Below are positions 44,335 to 54,300 of a stretch of 64,000 nt of DNA, piece after piece. Each line of letters opens with the position of its first letter. Positions within the stretch are counted from its first letter, which is position 1. Under the pieces are notes generated by a model. The model did no database searches and was not told where the DNA came from. It saw only the letters and a program-made list of their open reading frames with translations. The position numbers and the translations under genes were made by a program. Origin of the DNA: Chitinophagales bacterium (lineage in GTDB: Bacteria > Bacteroidota > Bacteroidia > Chitinophagales > LD1); contig JAEUVA010000008.1 in NCBI GenBank assembly GCA_016787045.1, positions 1-64,000 on the forward strand, read 5' to 3'.

Positions 44335-47154
44335 TTAATGGGCCTGTAACCAGTTATTGCCCATGCCCATTTCGGCCTCAATAGGCACGCGTGTTTTTAT
44401 GGCCTTAGTCATCTTGTCGTAAATAATTGGTTTAATAATTTCCACTTCCTCTTTATGCGCATCAAACACCAATTCATCGTGCACTTGTAGGGTCATTTTT
44501 GATTTAAAATTGTGCTTTTTGAATTCCCGGTGTATATCAATCATAGCTAATTTGATTAGGTCTGCCGCGCTACCTTGTACCGGGCTATTGATGGCGTTAC
44601 GCTCAGCAAAACCACGTACCGTAAAGTTTTTTGAATTAATATCTTTCAGGTACCGTCTGCGACCCATAATAGTTTGCACATAGCCATGCTCTTTGGCAAA
44701 CTGTATGTTGTAATTCATGTACTCTTTAATTTTTGGAAACTGCTTAAAGTAATTATCAATAATTCCTTTGGCCTCTGTACGACTTACGCCAATGTTATCT
44801 GCCAAACCAAAAGCACCCTGACCGTAAATGATGCCAAAATTTACGCTCTTGGCTTTATAGCGCATGTCTTTGGTTACATTGCTGATAGCTACATCATATA
44901 CCTTAGCAGCGGTGGCAGTGTGTATGTCTAATTTGTTTTGAAACGCCTCTATCAGATTTTCATCGCCACTCAGTTCAGCTACAATGCGCAGTTCTATTTG
45001 CGAATAATCGGCAGATAGAATCACAAAGTCCTCGCTTCGTGGAATAAATGCTTCACGTACTTTTCTTCCGCGCTCGGTACGTATGGGTATGTTTTGCAAA
45101 TTCGGGTTATCGCTCGCCAATCGCCCCGTAGCAGCAATGTGCTGGCGGAATGTGGTGTGTATTCTACCCGTTTTTTTGTTAATCATTTCGGGCAATGCAT
45201 CTACATAGGTAGATTTGAGTTTTGCCAGCTCGCGGTAGTCCAATATCTTCTCTGCAATAGGATGATGCTTGATTAATAACTGAAGTGCATCTTCGTTGGT
45301 AGACAGTTGGCCGGTAGAAGTTTTCTTTCCCTCAAACGGTAGTTTCAAATGACCATACAGCACATCGCCCAATTGTTTTGGAGAATCTACATTAAAGTCA
45401 ACTCCTGCAAGTGCATACACTTCATCGCGCACTTTAAGCAAATCTGTTTCCAGTTCTTTGGAGTAGCTGCGCAGAAACTGCTCATCAATATTCACTCCTT
45501 CGTACTCCATATCAGCTAGCACAGGTATGAGGGGATACTCAATATTACTTAGCACCGCTTCTGCTTCTTGCAGCTTAACCAATGGAGCTAACTTGAGTTT
45601 TAACTGCAATGTAATATCAGCATCCTCAGCGGCATACTCCGCAATTTTTTCTAAAGGCACATCGCGCATGTTGCCTTGATTCTTGCCTTTCTTGCCAATC
45701 AACTCTTCAATAGAAACCGGTGAGTAGCCCAAATAAGTTTCACTCAAGTAATCCATGCCGTGTTTCAATTCCGGCTCTATAACATAGTGTGCCAACATAG
45801 TGTCGTACACAGGCAACGATACATAGATGCCATACTTGCGCAGTACCAGCATATCAAACTTCACATTCTGCCCGATTTTAGCTTTAGTTGTGTTTTCTAA
45901 AACACTTTTGAAGTAATGTGTAATGGTTTTTGCTTTTTCTTCATCCGGTGGCAGAGGAACGTAATAGGCCTCTGAAGGAGTTACTGAAAAACTCATGCCT
46001 ACAATTTCTAAACTGAAATAATCTAAACCGGTGGTTTCGGTATCAAAACAAAATTCATCTGCTTTTTCCAGAACACTTACCAGTTCTCTCAATTCTGCAT
46101 CTGTTTGTGCCAACTTGTATTGGTGCGCAGTGTTGTGAATATTTTTTCCTGCCACTACTTCTTCGGCTGCTGCTTTTGCATCGCCAAACAAATTTCCTTG
46201 CTCTGAATTTGGTTGCTCTACAGCAGATTTTGCAACTTCTGCTATCGGTTGGTTAGCAGTGTAAGATGCACCCAAAATTCTCTTGCCCAATGTACGAAAC
46301 TCCAGTTCAGCGAAAATGGCACTCAGCTTTTCACGGTCCGGCTCATCTACCTTCAAATCGTTATCGCTAACATGAATAGGTACGTTTAGATTAATCGTTG
46401 CTAATTTTTTAGAGAGCAATCCTTGCTCAGCAAAGTTCTTTACATTTTCCCCTACCTTGCCTTTTATCTTATCGGCATTGGCAATGGTGTTTTCCATGCT
46501 GCCAAACTCCTTAATAAATTTCTTGGCTGTTTTTTCGCCCACGCTTGGTATGCCCGGAATATTGTCCACGGCATCGCCCCACATTCCTAAAATATCAATT
46601 ACTTGTTTTGGATCTTCCACCTCCCAGTCGCGCTTTACTTCTTCTACCCCCAGTATTTCTACATCACCACCGCTTCTTGCCGGTTTATAGATAAATATTT
46701 TTTCATCTACCAACTGTGCATAATCTTTATCAGGAGTTACCATGAACACAGTGTGCCCTTCGGCAGCTTTGCGTTTAGCTATAGTGCCAATAATATCGTC
46801 TGCTTCGTACCCTTCAAATTCTAAAATGGGAATGTGCCACGCACGAATAATTTCTTTGATGTAAGGAACAGCAAACAGTATATCTTCCGGTGTTTCCTGG
46901 CGGTTGGCTTTGTACTCTGCATAATCTGCCTCTCGCTCTACGCTGCCACCTAAATCAAACACTACAGCTAAGTGCGTAGGTTTTTCTTTTTGTATTAATT
47001 CAAAGAGCGTAGTTGTAAATCCACTTATGGCAGATACGTTTTGACCTTTTGAGTTGATTAACGGATTTCGTCCGAATGCAAAGTATGCCCGAAAAATGAG
47101 CGCGAAAGCATCTATCAAAAAAAGTTTTTCGGTATGTTCAGATGTATTTGACAT
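44335..47154 (-). CDS. polA: DNA polymerase I
   Basis: The protein has 939 aa with all three activities. The 5'-nuclease domain (1-300) starts LFLIDAFALIFRAYFAF and includes DKDYAQLVD and GDAVDNIPGIPSVGEKTA. The 3'-5' exonuclease (about 350-530) keeps Exo I CFDTETTGLD, Exo II GQNVKFDML and Exo III YAAEDADIT, so it should be proofreading-competent. The polymerase domain has motif A SADYSQIELRIVAELS, motif B RYKAKSVNFGIIYGQGAFGL and motif C LQVHDELVFDAH. The role is Okazaki-fragment processing and repair. It is transcribed alone. About 350 bp of gene-free DNA separates it from recG. Confidence 0.97.
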   Translation of the reverse strand: MSNTSEHTEKLFLIDAFALIFRAYFAFGRNPLINSKGQNVSAISGFTTTLFELIQKEKPTHLAVVFDLGGSVEREADYAEYKANRQETPEDILFAVPYIKEIIRAWHIPILEFEGYEADDIIGTIAKRKAAEGHTVFMVTPDKDYAQLVDEKIFIYKPARSGGDVEILGVEEVKRDWEVEDPKQVIDILGMWGDAVDNIPGIPSVGEKTAKKFIKEFGSMENTIANADKIKGKVGENVKNFAEQGLLSKKLATINLNVPIHVSDNDLKVDEPDREKLSAIFAELEFRTLGKRILGASYTANQPIAEVAKSAVEQPNSEQGNLFGDAKAAAEEVVAGKNIHNTAHQYKLAQTDAELRELVSVLEKADEFCFDTETTGLDYFSLEIVGMSFSVTPSEAYYVPLPPDEEKAKTITHYFKSVLENTTKAKIGQNVKFDMLVLRKYGIYVSLPVYDTMLAHYVIEPELKHGMDYLSETYLGYSPVSIEELIGKKGKNQGNMRDVPLEKIAEYAAEDADITLQLKLKLAPLVKLQEAEAVLSNIEYPLIPVLADMEYEGVNIDEQFLRSYSKELETDLLKVRDEVYALAGVDFNVDSPKQLGDVLYGHLKLPFEGKKTSTGQLSTNEDALQLLIKHHPIAEKILDYRELAKLKSTYVDALPEMINKKTGRIHTTFRQHIAATGRLASDNPNLQNIPIRTERGRKVREAFIPRSEDFVILSADYSQIELRIVAELSGDENLIEAFQNKLDIHTATAAKVYDVAISNVTKDMRYKAKSVNFGIIYGQGAFGLADNIGVSRTEAKGIIDNYFKQFPKIKEYMNYNIQFAKEHGYVQTIMGRRRYLKDINSKNFTVRGFAERNAINSPVQGSAADLIKLAMIDIHREFKKHNFKSKMTLQVHDELVFDAHKEEVEIIKPIIYDKMTKAIKTRVPIEAEMGMGNNWLQAH

Positions 47155-47501
47155 GCTAATATTTTACGTTGCTAATACACAAATTTTTTTGTGGAAATAT
47201 TTTTAAAAAGTTAACCAACAAACTTTTTGTTTTTGGCGACTGTTGCTACATTCACCACATGTTCTTTGCAAAAGGTGCCTACCGGCATGTAAACATACCC
47301 CACACAGTGTGATGCGTTAGTTGGATAATTTTTACAGAACCGGGCTTAAAATTGTAACGTTAATGGCGGGCTGCATCCCGAAGCGATTCGGGACTTCGTC
47401 CAAAAAACAAGTTAACAGCAGATTACAGCGATGTTGCTAAGCCCAAATCCTGACTTAAGTGCAACTTAACGTCAGCCCCTGTGTGGGTTTTTTATTTACA
47501 G
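47155..47501. other. Gene-free interval between polA and recG
   Basis: No open frame with coding character and no tRNA-like fold is seen. The interval contains the palindrome TCCCGAA-gcga-TTCGGGA (47376-47393), similar in sequence to the arms of the 33-bp repeats at 8242 and 8651. It also has a short GC stem followed by TTTTTTATTT near 47475-47495 on the plus strand. It must hold the polA promoter, but no clear TAnnTTTG box was found. Confidence 0.5.
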
Positions 47502-49604
47502 TTAAGATATTTTACTCCAACTATTTTGTTTACTGCTTTTGCTTAGGTAACTGAGCAAAGGTTGATGCTCTGGCTTATGCAACGCTGCATCTTCTTCCAA
47601 AATTTTTTGCGCTGACTTACGTGCCGCCTCCAGTATGGCAGCATCATGTACCAAATCGGCAATGCGAAGATTTACCGAACCGCTTTGCTGAGTGCCCTGC
47701 AAATCACCGGGTCCGCGCAGTTTTAAATCTTCCTCAGCAATTTTAAATCCATCGTTTGTGCTGCACATCACACTAATCCGATGCTTGCTCTCCTGACTCA
47801 GTTTATTGCCAGTCATTAGAATGCAATAGGATTGCTCTGCACCGCGCCCTACACGTCCTCTGAGCTGGTGCAATTGAGCTAATCCAAATCGTTCGGCATT
47901 TTCTATCACCATAATACTTGCGTTGGGTACATTTACCCCTACTTCTATTACAGTAGTAGCGACCATAATTTGTGTTTCGTTTCGTACGAAACGCTGCATT
48001 TCAAAATCTTTATCGGCCGGTTTCATTCGGCCATGTACTATACTGAGTTGGTATTGTGGTTTGGGGAATGCCCGGCTGATGCTATCATAGCCATCCATCA
48101 GGTGTTTTAAATCTAACGCCTCGCTTTCTTCAATCAATGGATAAACGACATACACCTGACGGCCTTTTTCAATCTCATTTTTCATAAACCCAAAAAGTTG
48201 CGCGCGGTGTGCATCAGTTTTATGTAATGTGCTGATGGGTTTTCTTCCGGGTGGCAGTTCATCAATAACCGATACGTCTAAGTCGCCATATACGGTCATG
48301 GCTAAAGTACGAGGGATGGGCGTAGCGGTCATAACCAAAATGTGTGGTGGGGTAGTATTCTTGTTCCATAATTTTGCACGCTGAGCTACTCCAAAGCGGT
48401 GTTGCTCATCAATTACCACCATGCCAAGGTTTTGAAAAACTACTTGCTCCTCTATTAAGGCATGAGTGCCTACTACTATATGTATTTTCCCTTCCGCTAA
48501 ATTTTGAAGTATGTTTTGTCGGGCTTTACCTTTTACATTTCCGGTGAGCAAGGCCACTTGTACATTCATGCCAGCAAGCATTTGCGATAAACTCTCAAAA
48601 TGCTGATTGGCTAAAATTTCGGTGGGTGCCATTAGGCAAGACTGAAAACCATTGTCGGCAGCCATAAGCATAGTTAGCAGGGCTACCACCGTTTTACCAC
48701 TGCCCACATCTCCTTGCAATAATCGGTTCATTTGCTTGCCGCTTAGTGTATCTCGTCTTATCTCTTTGAGTACTCGTTTTTGTGCACCGGTAAGTTCAAA
48801 CTTTAAATGCTTGTTGTAAAACTCATCAAATAAATGATCTATGTTTTTAAGCACAACCCCTTTACTCACCTGCTGCCGATTGCTTTTGAGTTTTATTAAT
48901 TGCAACTGTAACAGAAACAATTCTTCAAACTTTAATCTGCGTTGTGCTTCATGCGCTGCTTTCTCATTTTTTGGAAAATGTATGCTACTAAGCGAACTAT
49001 ACCTGTTTATCAAGCGAAAACTATCGCGCAGATAAGTGGGCAAAAACTCAGGCACATCATACTCACTAATGTGCTCCATTAATGTTTTGGTAATCTTTGC
49101 AATTCCTCTGGTATCTAAGCCCTTTTTGCGGCACAAATCAGTAGTAGAATAGACAGGTTGCAAACCTTTTCCGCCATCTTCATTAATCTCTTTTACATCA
49201 TCAACCTCTGGGTGCACAATGTTGAATTCTCCATTAAACAAATTCGGTTTACCAAAAATGATGTACTCCGTGTTCGTTTTTACGGTTTTCAAAATCCAGT
49301 CTGACCGCTGAAACCATACCAAATCTATCTCTCCTGTTTTATCCATAAAGGAAGCGACTAATCGCTTGCTTCTCTTATCTCCTATAGTTCTAAATCCGGT
49401 GATTTTTCCTTTGAGTTGAATGTATTGGCTTAGTGGGTTGATTTCTGCAATGGTATGAATAATACTTCTATCCACATATCTAAACGGATAATAATATAAT
49501 AAGTCGCCAAATGTCTTGATGTCTAGTTGTTTGCGCAACAGTTCACCACGTTGGGGACCAACACCTTTTAAGTATTCAATTGGAGAATCTAAAATAGATG
49601 CCAT
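47502..49604 (-). CDS. recG: ATP-dependent DNA helicase RecG
   Basis: From the ATG at 49604 (MASILDSPIEYLKGVGPQRG) the protein has 700 aa; the ATG at 49625 adds seven residues. The N-terminal wedge/OB domain (about 55-160) precedes the helicase core: Walker A LLQGDVGSGKTVVALL, APTEILANQH, motif II VVIDEQHRFGVAQR, TATPIPRTLAMT, and the C-terminal TRG region GRMKPADKDFEMQRF, QLRGRVGRG and LRGPGDLQGTQQSG. It remodels stalled forks and Holliday junctions. It is the last gene of the ileS-unknown-lspA-recG operon, 45 nt after lspA. Confidence 0.97.
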   Translation of the reverse strand: MASILDSPIEYLKGVGPQRGELLRKQLDIKTFGDLLYYYPFRYVDRSIIHTIAEINPLSQYIQLKGKITGFRTIGDKRSKRLVASFMDKTGEIDLVWFQRSDWILKTVKTNTEYIIFGKPNLFNGEFNIVHPEVDDVKEINEDGGKGLQPVYSTTDLCRKKGLDTRGIAKITKTLMEHISEYDVPEFLPTYLRDSFRLINRYSSLSSIHFPKNEKAAHEAQRRLKFEELFLLQLQLIKLKSNRQQVSKGVVLKNIDHLFDEFYNKHLKFELTGAQKRVLKEIRRDTLSGKQMNRLLQGDVGSGKTVVALLTMLMAADNGFQSCLMAPTEILANQHFESLSQMLAGMNVQVALLTGNVKGKARQNILQNLAEGKIHIVVGTHALIEEQVVFQNLGMVVIDEQHRFGVAQRAKLWNKNTTPPHILVMTATPIPRTLAMTVYGDLDVSVIDELPPGRKPISTLHKTDAHRAQLFGFMKNEIEKGRQVYVVYPLIEESEALDLKHLMDGYDSISRAFPKPQYQLSIVHGRMKPADKDFEMQRFVRNETQIMVATTVIEVGVNVPNASIMVIENAERFGLAQLHQLRGRVGRGAEQSYCILMTGNKLSQESKHRISVMCSTNDGFKIAEEDLKLRGPGDLQGTQQSGSVNLRIADLVHDAAILEAARKSAQKILEEDAALHKPEHQPLLSYLSKSSKQNSWSKIS

Positions 49605-49649
49605 GTCGCTATTATCAATAGGCAAGTGGCTAAACTAAAAAATGAATCT

Positions 49650-50330
49650 TTAGTTTTTGGCAAGTGGAATAGTGCTATTATCTGATGATACCGCAGATGG
49701 TGAAGATTCCTCTCTTTCTACAAAAAACCATTTTTGAAAAATGAGAATAATAAATACTCCTGTAGTAATGGCTGCATCAGCAATATTGAAGATAAACCGA
49801 AAAAACTCAAAATGCTGCCCGCCCCAAAAGGGCACCCAATCCGGAAAATATCCTTGAAACAAAGGAAACCACAGCATATCTACTACGAGCCCTTGCATCC
49901 AGCCCGCATAGCCCCCACTCTGTGGAAACACTTCTGCAACTTTGAAATTGCTATCTGAAAAAATGACTCCGTAAAATGTGCCATCTATCATATTGCCAAT
50001 GGCACCGGCCAAAATCAAACTTACTGCAGTAACAAAACCCCAATGGGCATTTTCTTTAATGATTTTACGTAGGTACCAAATACCGCCAGTTACCGCTACA
50101 AGTCGGAAAACGCTTAAAAATAACTTCCCAAAAACACCGGGCAGTACCATGCCAAAGGCCATTCCGGGATTTTCGGTAAAGTGAATCCTAAACCAGTCTA
50201 AACCCAGAACTTTAAACTCTCCTTGTGGGCAACCGTAACATATCATCATATTGGTTTTGACCCAAATTTTAAGTGCTTGATCTAACAAGATGACAACAAT
50301 AATGATTAATGCTGCTTTGTATGGTTTCAT
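49650..50330 (-). CDS. lspA: Lipoprotein signal peptidase (signal peptidase II)
   Basis: The protein has 226 aa and four transmembrane helices. The two catalytic Asp lie in GAIGNMIDGTFYG and RFIFNIADAAITTG (the family's NxxD and FNxAD motifs), and the Asn-rich motif HFTENPGMAFGM is intact. It is longer than the usual 160 aa through an insertion before the second Asp (about 130-165) and a Ser-rich tail, as in other Bacteroidota LspA. It cleaves prolipoproteins at the lipidated Cys; at least five lipoproteins in this window are substrates. ileS upstream is the classic neighbour of lspA, here separated by one unknown gene. Confidence 0.95.
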   Translation of the reverse strand: MKPYKAALIIIVVILLDQALKIWVKTNMMICYGCPQGEFKVLGLDWFRIHFTENPGMAFGMVLPGVFGKLFLSVFRLVAVTGGIWYLRKIIKENAHWGFVTAVSLILAGAIGNMIDGTFYGVIFSDSNFKVAEVFPQSGGYAGWMQGLVVDMLWFPLFQGYFPDWVPFWGGQHFEFFRFIFNIADAAITTGVFIILIFQKWFFVEREESSPSAVSSDNSTIPLAKN

Positions 50331-50354
50331 GTGTATTATCCAATCTTTAAAGCG

Positions 50355-51389
50355 TTAAAAACCCCAATAGTAATCCTCCTCATCTTCTTCTTTCTTTTTG
50401 GGAGTATCGTAAGAGTAAACAGAAGAGATGATCTTCTCTACTTCTTCTAAAAAATTAAGGCCGCAGCCGTCTATATCACTACAGGTGGTTTTAACCCGTA
50501 CTGCAAAATAATTATCCTGTGCCTTGAATACATATTCAGTGAAGCGATACTCTACGTTTTCTATTTTTTTGCTATGCGTGAGTACCTTTGATGGATTGGC
50601 CAAAGTATCTACAGAGTACTCTTTCCAATCATATCCACCGGTGGTTTGACTTTTAATGTATGAAAATCTTTTTGCCGCTACAGCTTTCAAATCAAGAGAG
50701 GTAGTATCTAATTTGTATAAATCAATTTCTGATTTATACTCCGGTGTACATGATTTAAATGCCAGCCCCTTGTTGTTGGCATGGCGATTTACATAAAACA
50801 GTCCTTTGGGGTAGGTGTAAGAAATATTGAGCACATTTTCTTTTACATTAATGTTGTACCATTTAAAATAATTGTGTGTTATCAAACTGCGTCTGTACTC
50901 CGTCAAATAACAGTTATAGCTGGGTACTAAAAACATAAAGTGCGCCACTCCTTTACATCCACGATAGAAATAATCTTCTCTGCCAACTGTAGTTGCATCA
51001 TTCTTAAATCGGTAAACTGATTTTATGATAACCACCTCAAAAACCCCTTTTCTTACTTTCACCTCGGTGTTTAACACTTCGTAGCTATCGCCCACTTTAT
51101 ACTCTTTTATCATCTCTTTAGTTTGGCGGATTAACTCTTCTCTACTCCAATTTTCAGCATGAGGGTAGATATTTACTTCTCCAGCACCTATGTTTTTACC
51201 ACTATTATCCAAGTGTTCATAGGTGTAAGTAATGAGTGAATCGGTATTTCGGGTTTCCTTAGCTGTAAGCGGATAGCTCATTCGCAAGCCCGCTTTGGGA
51301 AAGTAAAATTCCTTGACGTACCCATCTTGTGCGGAGAGTAAAATGGTGCTTAGACAAAAGAATACATGAAAAACGTATCGTGCTATCAT
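50355..51389 (-). CDS. Secreted protein of unknown function in the ileS-lspA operon
   Basis: The protein has 344 aa and I do not recognise its family. The signal peptide is MIARYVFHVFFCLSTILLSAQ. The mature part is rich in aromatic beta-strand-like segments (EFYFPKAGLRMSYPL, YFKWYNINVKENVLNISYTYP, YRFTEYVFKAQDNYFAVRVK) and contains two Cys near CSDIDGCG. It ends in an acidic, aromatic tail KKKEEDEEDYYWGF. The likely location is periplasm or outer membrane; there is no T9SS signature. The stop of ileS lies 6 nt upstream of its start and lspA follows 24 nt downstream, so it is co-transcribed with both. Confidence 0.65.
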   Translation of the reverse strand: MIARYVFHVFFCLSTILLSAQDGYVKEFYFPKAGLRMSYPLTAKETRNTDSLITYTYEHLDNSGKNIGAGEVNIYPHAENWSREELIRQTKEMIKEYKVGDSYEVLNTEVKVRKGVFEVVIIKSVYRFKNDATTVGREDYFYRGCKGVAHFMFLVPSYNCYLTEYRRSLITHNYFKWYNINVKENVLNISYTYPKGLFYVNRHANNKGLAFKSCTPEYKSEIDLYKLDTTSLDLKAVAAKRFSYIKSQTTGGYDWKEYSVDTLANPSKVLTHSKKIENVEYRFTEYVFKAQDNYFAVRVKTTCSDIDGCGLNFLEEVEKIISSVYSYDTPKKKEEDEEDYYWGF

Positions 51390-51395
51390 GTGCCG

Positions 51396-54300
51396 TTAGT
51401 ATAATTTTATGCTTACATTCAAAATCTCTTCATTCATTTCTACTTCATCAAACTCTTTCAGCGAATCCACTAATAAAATTTCATTGGCAAGCACCTCATT
51501 GGCAATGTAATCTTTAAAAGTCGCCAGCGTTTTTTCAAGTATTTCGTTTTTCACAACAGTAACCTTGATGCGATCCAGCACCTGAAAATCTTTGTCTTTA
51601 CGCAGGTTTTGCACTTTGTTTACAAATTCGCGGGCGTTGCCTTCAAGGCGAAGTTCTTCGGTAATAGTAACATCCAACGCCACAGTTAATCCGCTTTCGC
51701 TGGCTACTAACCAACCGGGAATATCTTCGGTAAGAATTTCTACATCGCCAATCAATAATTCAAAGTTTTCTTCTTCTATATTCAAGTTGTATTTCTGTTC
51801 GCGCTCAATGGTAGTAATATCATCTGCTGTAAATGCCATTACAGCATTTTGAATGGCTTTCATTTTCGATCCGGCACGTTTACCCAGTTCCTTAAAGTTT
51901 GGCTTAATTTTCTTCTTCACAATACCCGAGGCATCATCTACATACTCAATCTGCTTCACATTCACCTCACTCAACATGTAGCTTTCCACTTTGCTGAACT
52001 GCGTTTTCATTTTGTTGCTCAATACGGGAATAAGAATTTTTGAAAGTGGTTGGCGGACTTTTATTTTTTCTTTTTTGCGCAACGAAAGGATCAATGAGCA
52101 AGCACGCTGCGCCAGTTCCATCCGCTCTTCCAAATCTGTATCAATAATCTTTGTATCAGGTTGCGTAAGTAAAGTTAAGTGTACACTTTCCCATTGGAGT
52201 GGGGTGTTGTTAGCCACAGCCGCAACACGAATGTTTGTGGTTAGGTTTTGATACAACCAATCGCTAAAAAATGGCGATACCGGACTCATTAACTGTGCCA
52301 CCACATTCAAACACTCATATAAAGTTTCGTAAGCGGCTTTTTTGTCTTCGCTCATTTCGCCTTTCCAAAAACGCCTGCGGTTGAGCCGTACATACCAGTT
52401 GCTCAAATCTTCGTCCACGAATTTCTCAATGGCGCGTGCAGCTTTAGTGGGTTCGTAATCGTTGTAAAAGCCGGTTACTTCCTTAATCAACGATTGAAGT
52501 TTTGAAATTATCCAACGGTCTAGCTCCGGACGATTTTCTACCGGAACAATATTCTGCTCGTCAATTCTCCAGCCGTCAATGTTGGCGTAGAGCGCAAAAA
52601 AACCATAGGTGTTGTACAGGGTGCCAAAGTGTGAGCGAGTAACATCTTGCAAACCGTTGATGTCAAACTTCATATTCTCCCACGGGTCGCTGTTGCGCAT
52701 CATGTACCAGCGCGTAGCATCGGCACTGTATTTTTCAATGGTTTCAAACGGGTCAACAATATTGCCGAGCCGTTTGCTCATTTTATTGCCGGCTTTATCC
52801 AACAACAAGCCGTTGCTCACCACATTTTTGTACGCTACAGAATCAAACAACATTACACCTAATACATGCAGCGTAAAGAACCATCCGCGTGTTTGGTCAA
52901 CACCTTCGGCTATGAAATCGGCAGGGAAATTTTGCTTGAAAACATTATCATTTTTGAAAGGGTAATGCCACTGCGCATAAGGCATGGCACCGCTGTCAAA
53001 CCAAACGTCAATCAAATCGCTAACGCGCTTCATTGGTTTACCCGAATCGGAAACCAAAGTAATTTCATCCACAACTGGTTTGTGTAAGTCTGTTACCTCA
53101 ATCGGTTTTGAAACACCGGCTTTTACTGCCTTTGCTATTTCTGACTCCAATTCAGCAATAGAGCCAATACATTTTGTCTCGCTTCCGTCTTCGGTTGTCC
53201 AGATAGGCAGCGGAGTTCCCCAATAGCGGGAGCGCGATAAATTCCAATCTACCAAATTTTCTAACCACTGCCCAAAACGGCCTTCACCGGTATGTGCGGG
53301 TTTCCAGTTGATGGTTTTGTTGAGTTCAATCAAACGCTCTTTTACTGCGGTGGTTCTAATAAACCAACTATCTAGCGGATAATAAATAATGGGTTTATCG
53401 GTACGCCAGCAGTGCGGATAGTTGTGCTCGTATTTTTCGGTTTTGAAAAGTTTGTTTTCCAATTTCAACTTCAGTACAATCAAATCATCCACGCTCATGT
53501 AGCTCTTGAGGTCGGCAATGATGTTATTGACATGAAGAATTTCATGTTGCAGTTTAAACTCCTGTTCTTTCTCCGCATCGGTGAGGTATGCTTCTTTTAC
53601 ATAGCGGCCTTGCAGCGGAAATACAGGGTCGTTTACCTCATTGGTAAACTTTCCGCTTCTGTCTACTAGAGTAAGTGAGCCGATTCCATTTTGCTTGGCT
53701 ACTTTGAAGTCATCGCTACCGAATGATGGTGCAATGTGTACAATGCCTGTACCATCGGTAGTCGTTACAAAATCACCCAACACGACTCGGAAAGCATCGC
53801 CATCGGTGGGTTGAGTGTAAGGAAGAAGTTGTTCGTATTCGTAACCTTCAAAATCTTGCCCCTTGTAACTTGCCAAAACCTTAAATGGAATTTTCTTATC
53901 TCCCTTTTTGTAATCTTCAAAACTGAGTTCTGCATTTTCAGCAGAAAAATATTTCCCAACTAAATCTTTTGCAAGTATTACATGAATTGGTTGATGGGTA
54001 AATGGATTGAATGTTTTCACCAATGAGTATTCAATTTGCTTCCCCACCGCCAATGCAGTGTTACTTGGCAAAGTCCAAGGAGTAGTTGTCCAAGCTAAAA
54101 AGAAAACATCTCCATCAACATTAAACTTAGAACCTAAAACTTTAAACTGTGCTATTGCTGAAACATCCTTCACATTTCTGTAGCACCCCGGCTGGTTCAA
54201 TTCATGAGAACTTAGACCGGTTCCGGCAGCTGGTGAGTAAGGTTGTATGGTATATCCCTCGTAAAGCAGATTTTTGTCGTACAGTTTTTTCAGCAACGCC

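Noticed and set aside
44335-47154. Loss of proofreading in PolA
   Set aside because: All three exonuclease motifs (FDTET, NVKFD, YAAED) are intact.
47155-47501. tRNA or small RNA gene
   Set aside because: No cloverleaf or T-loop GGTTCRA-type sequence; only a short palindrome is present.
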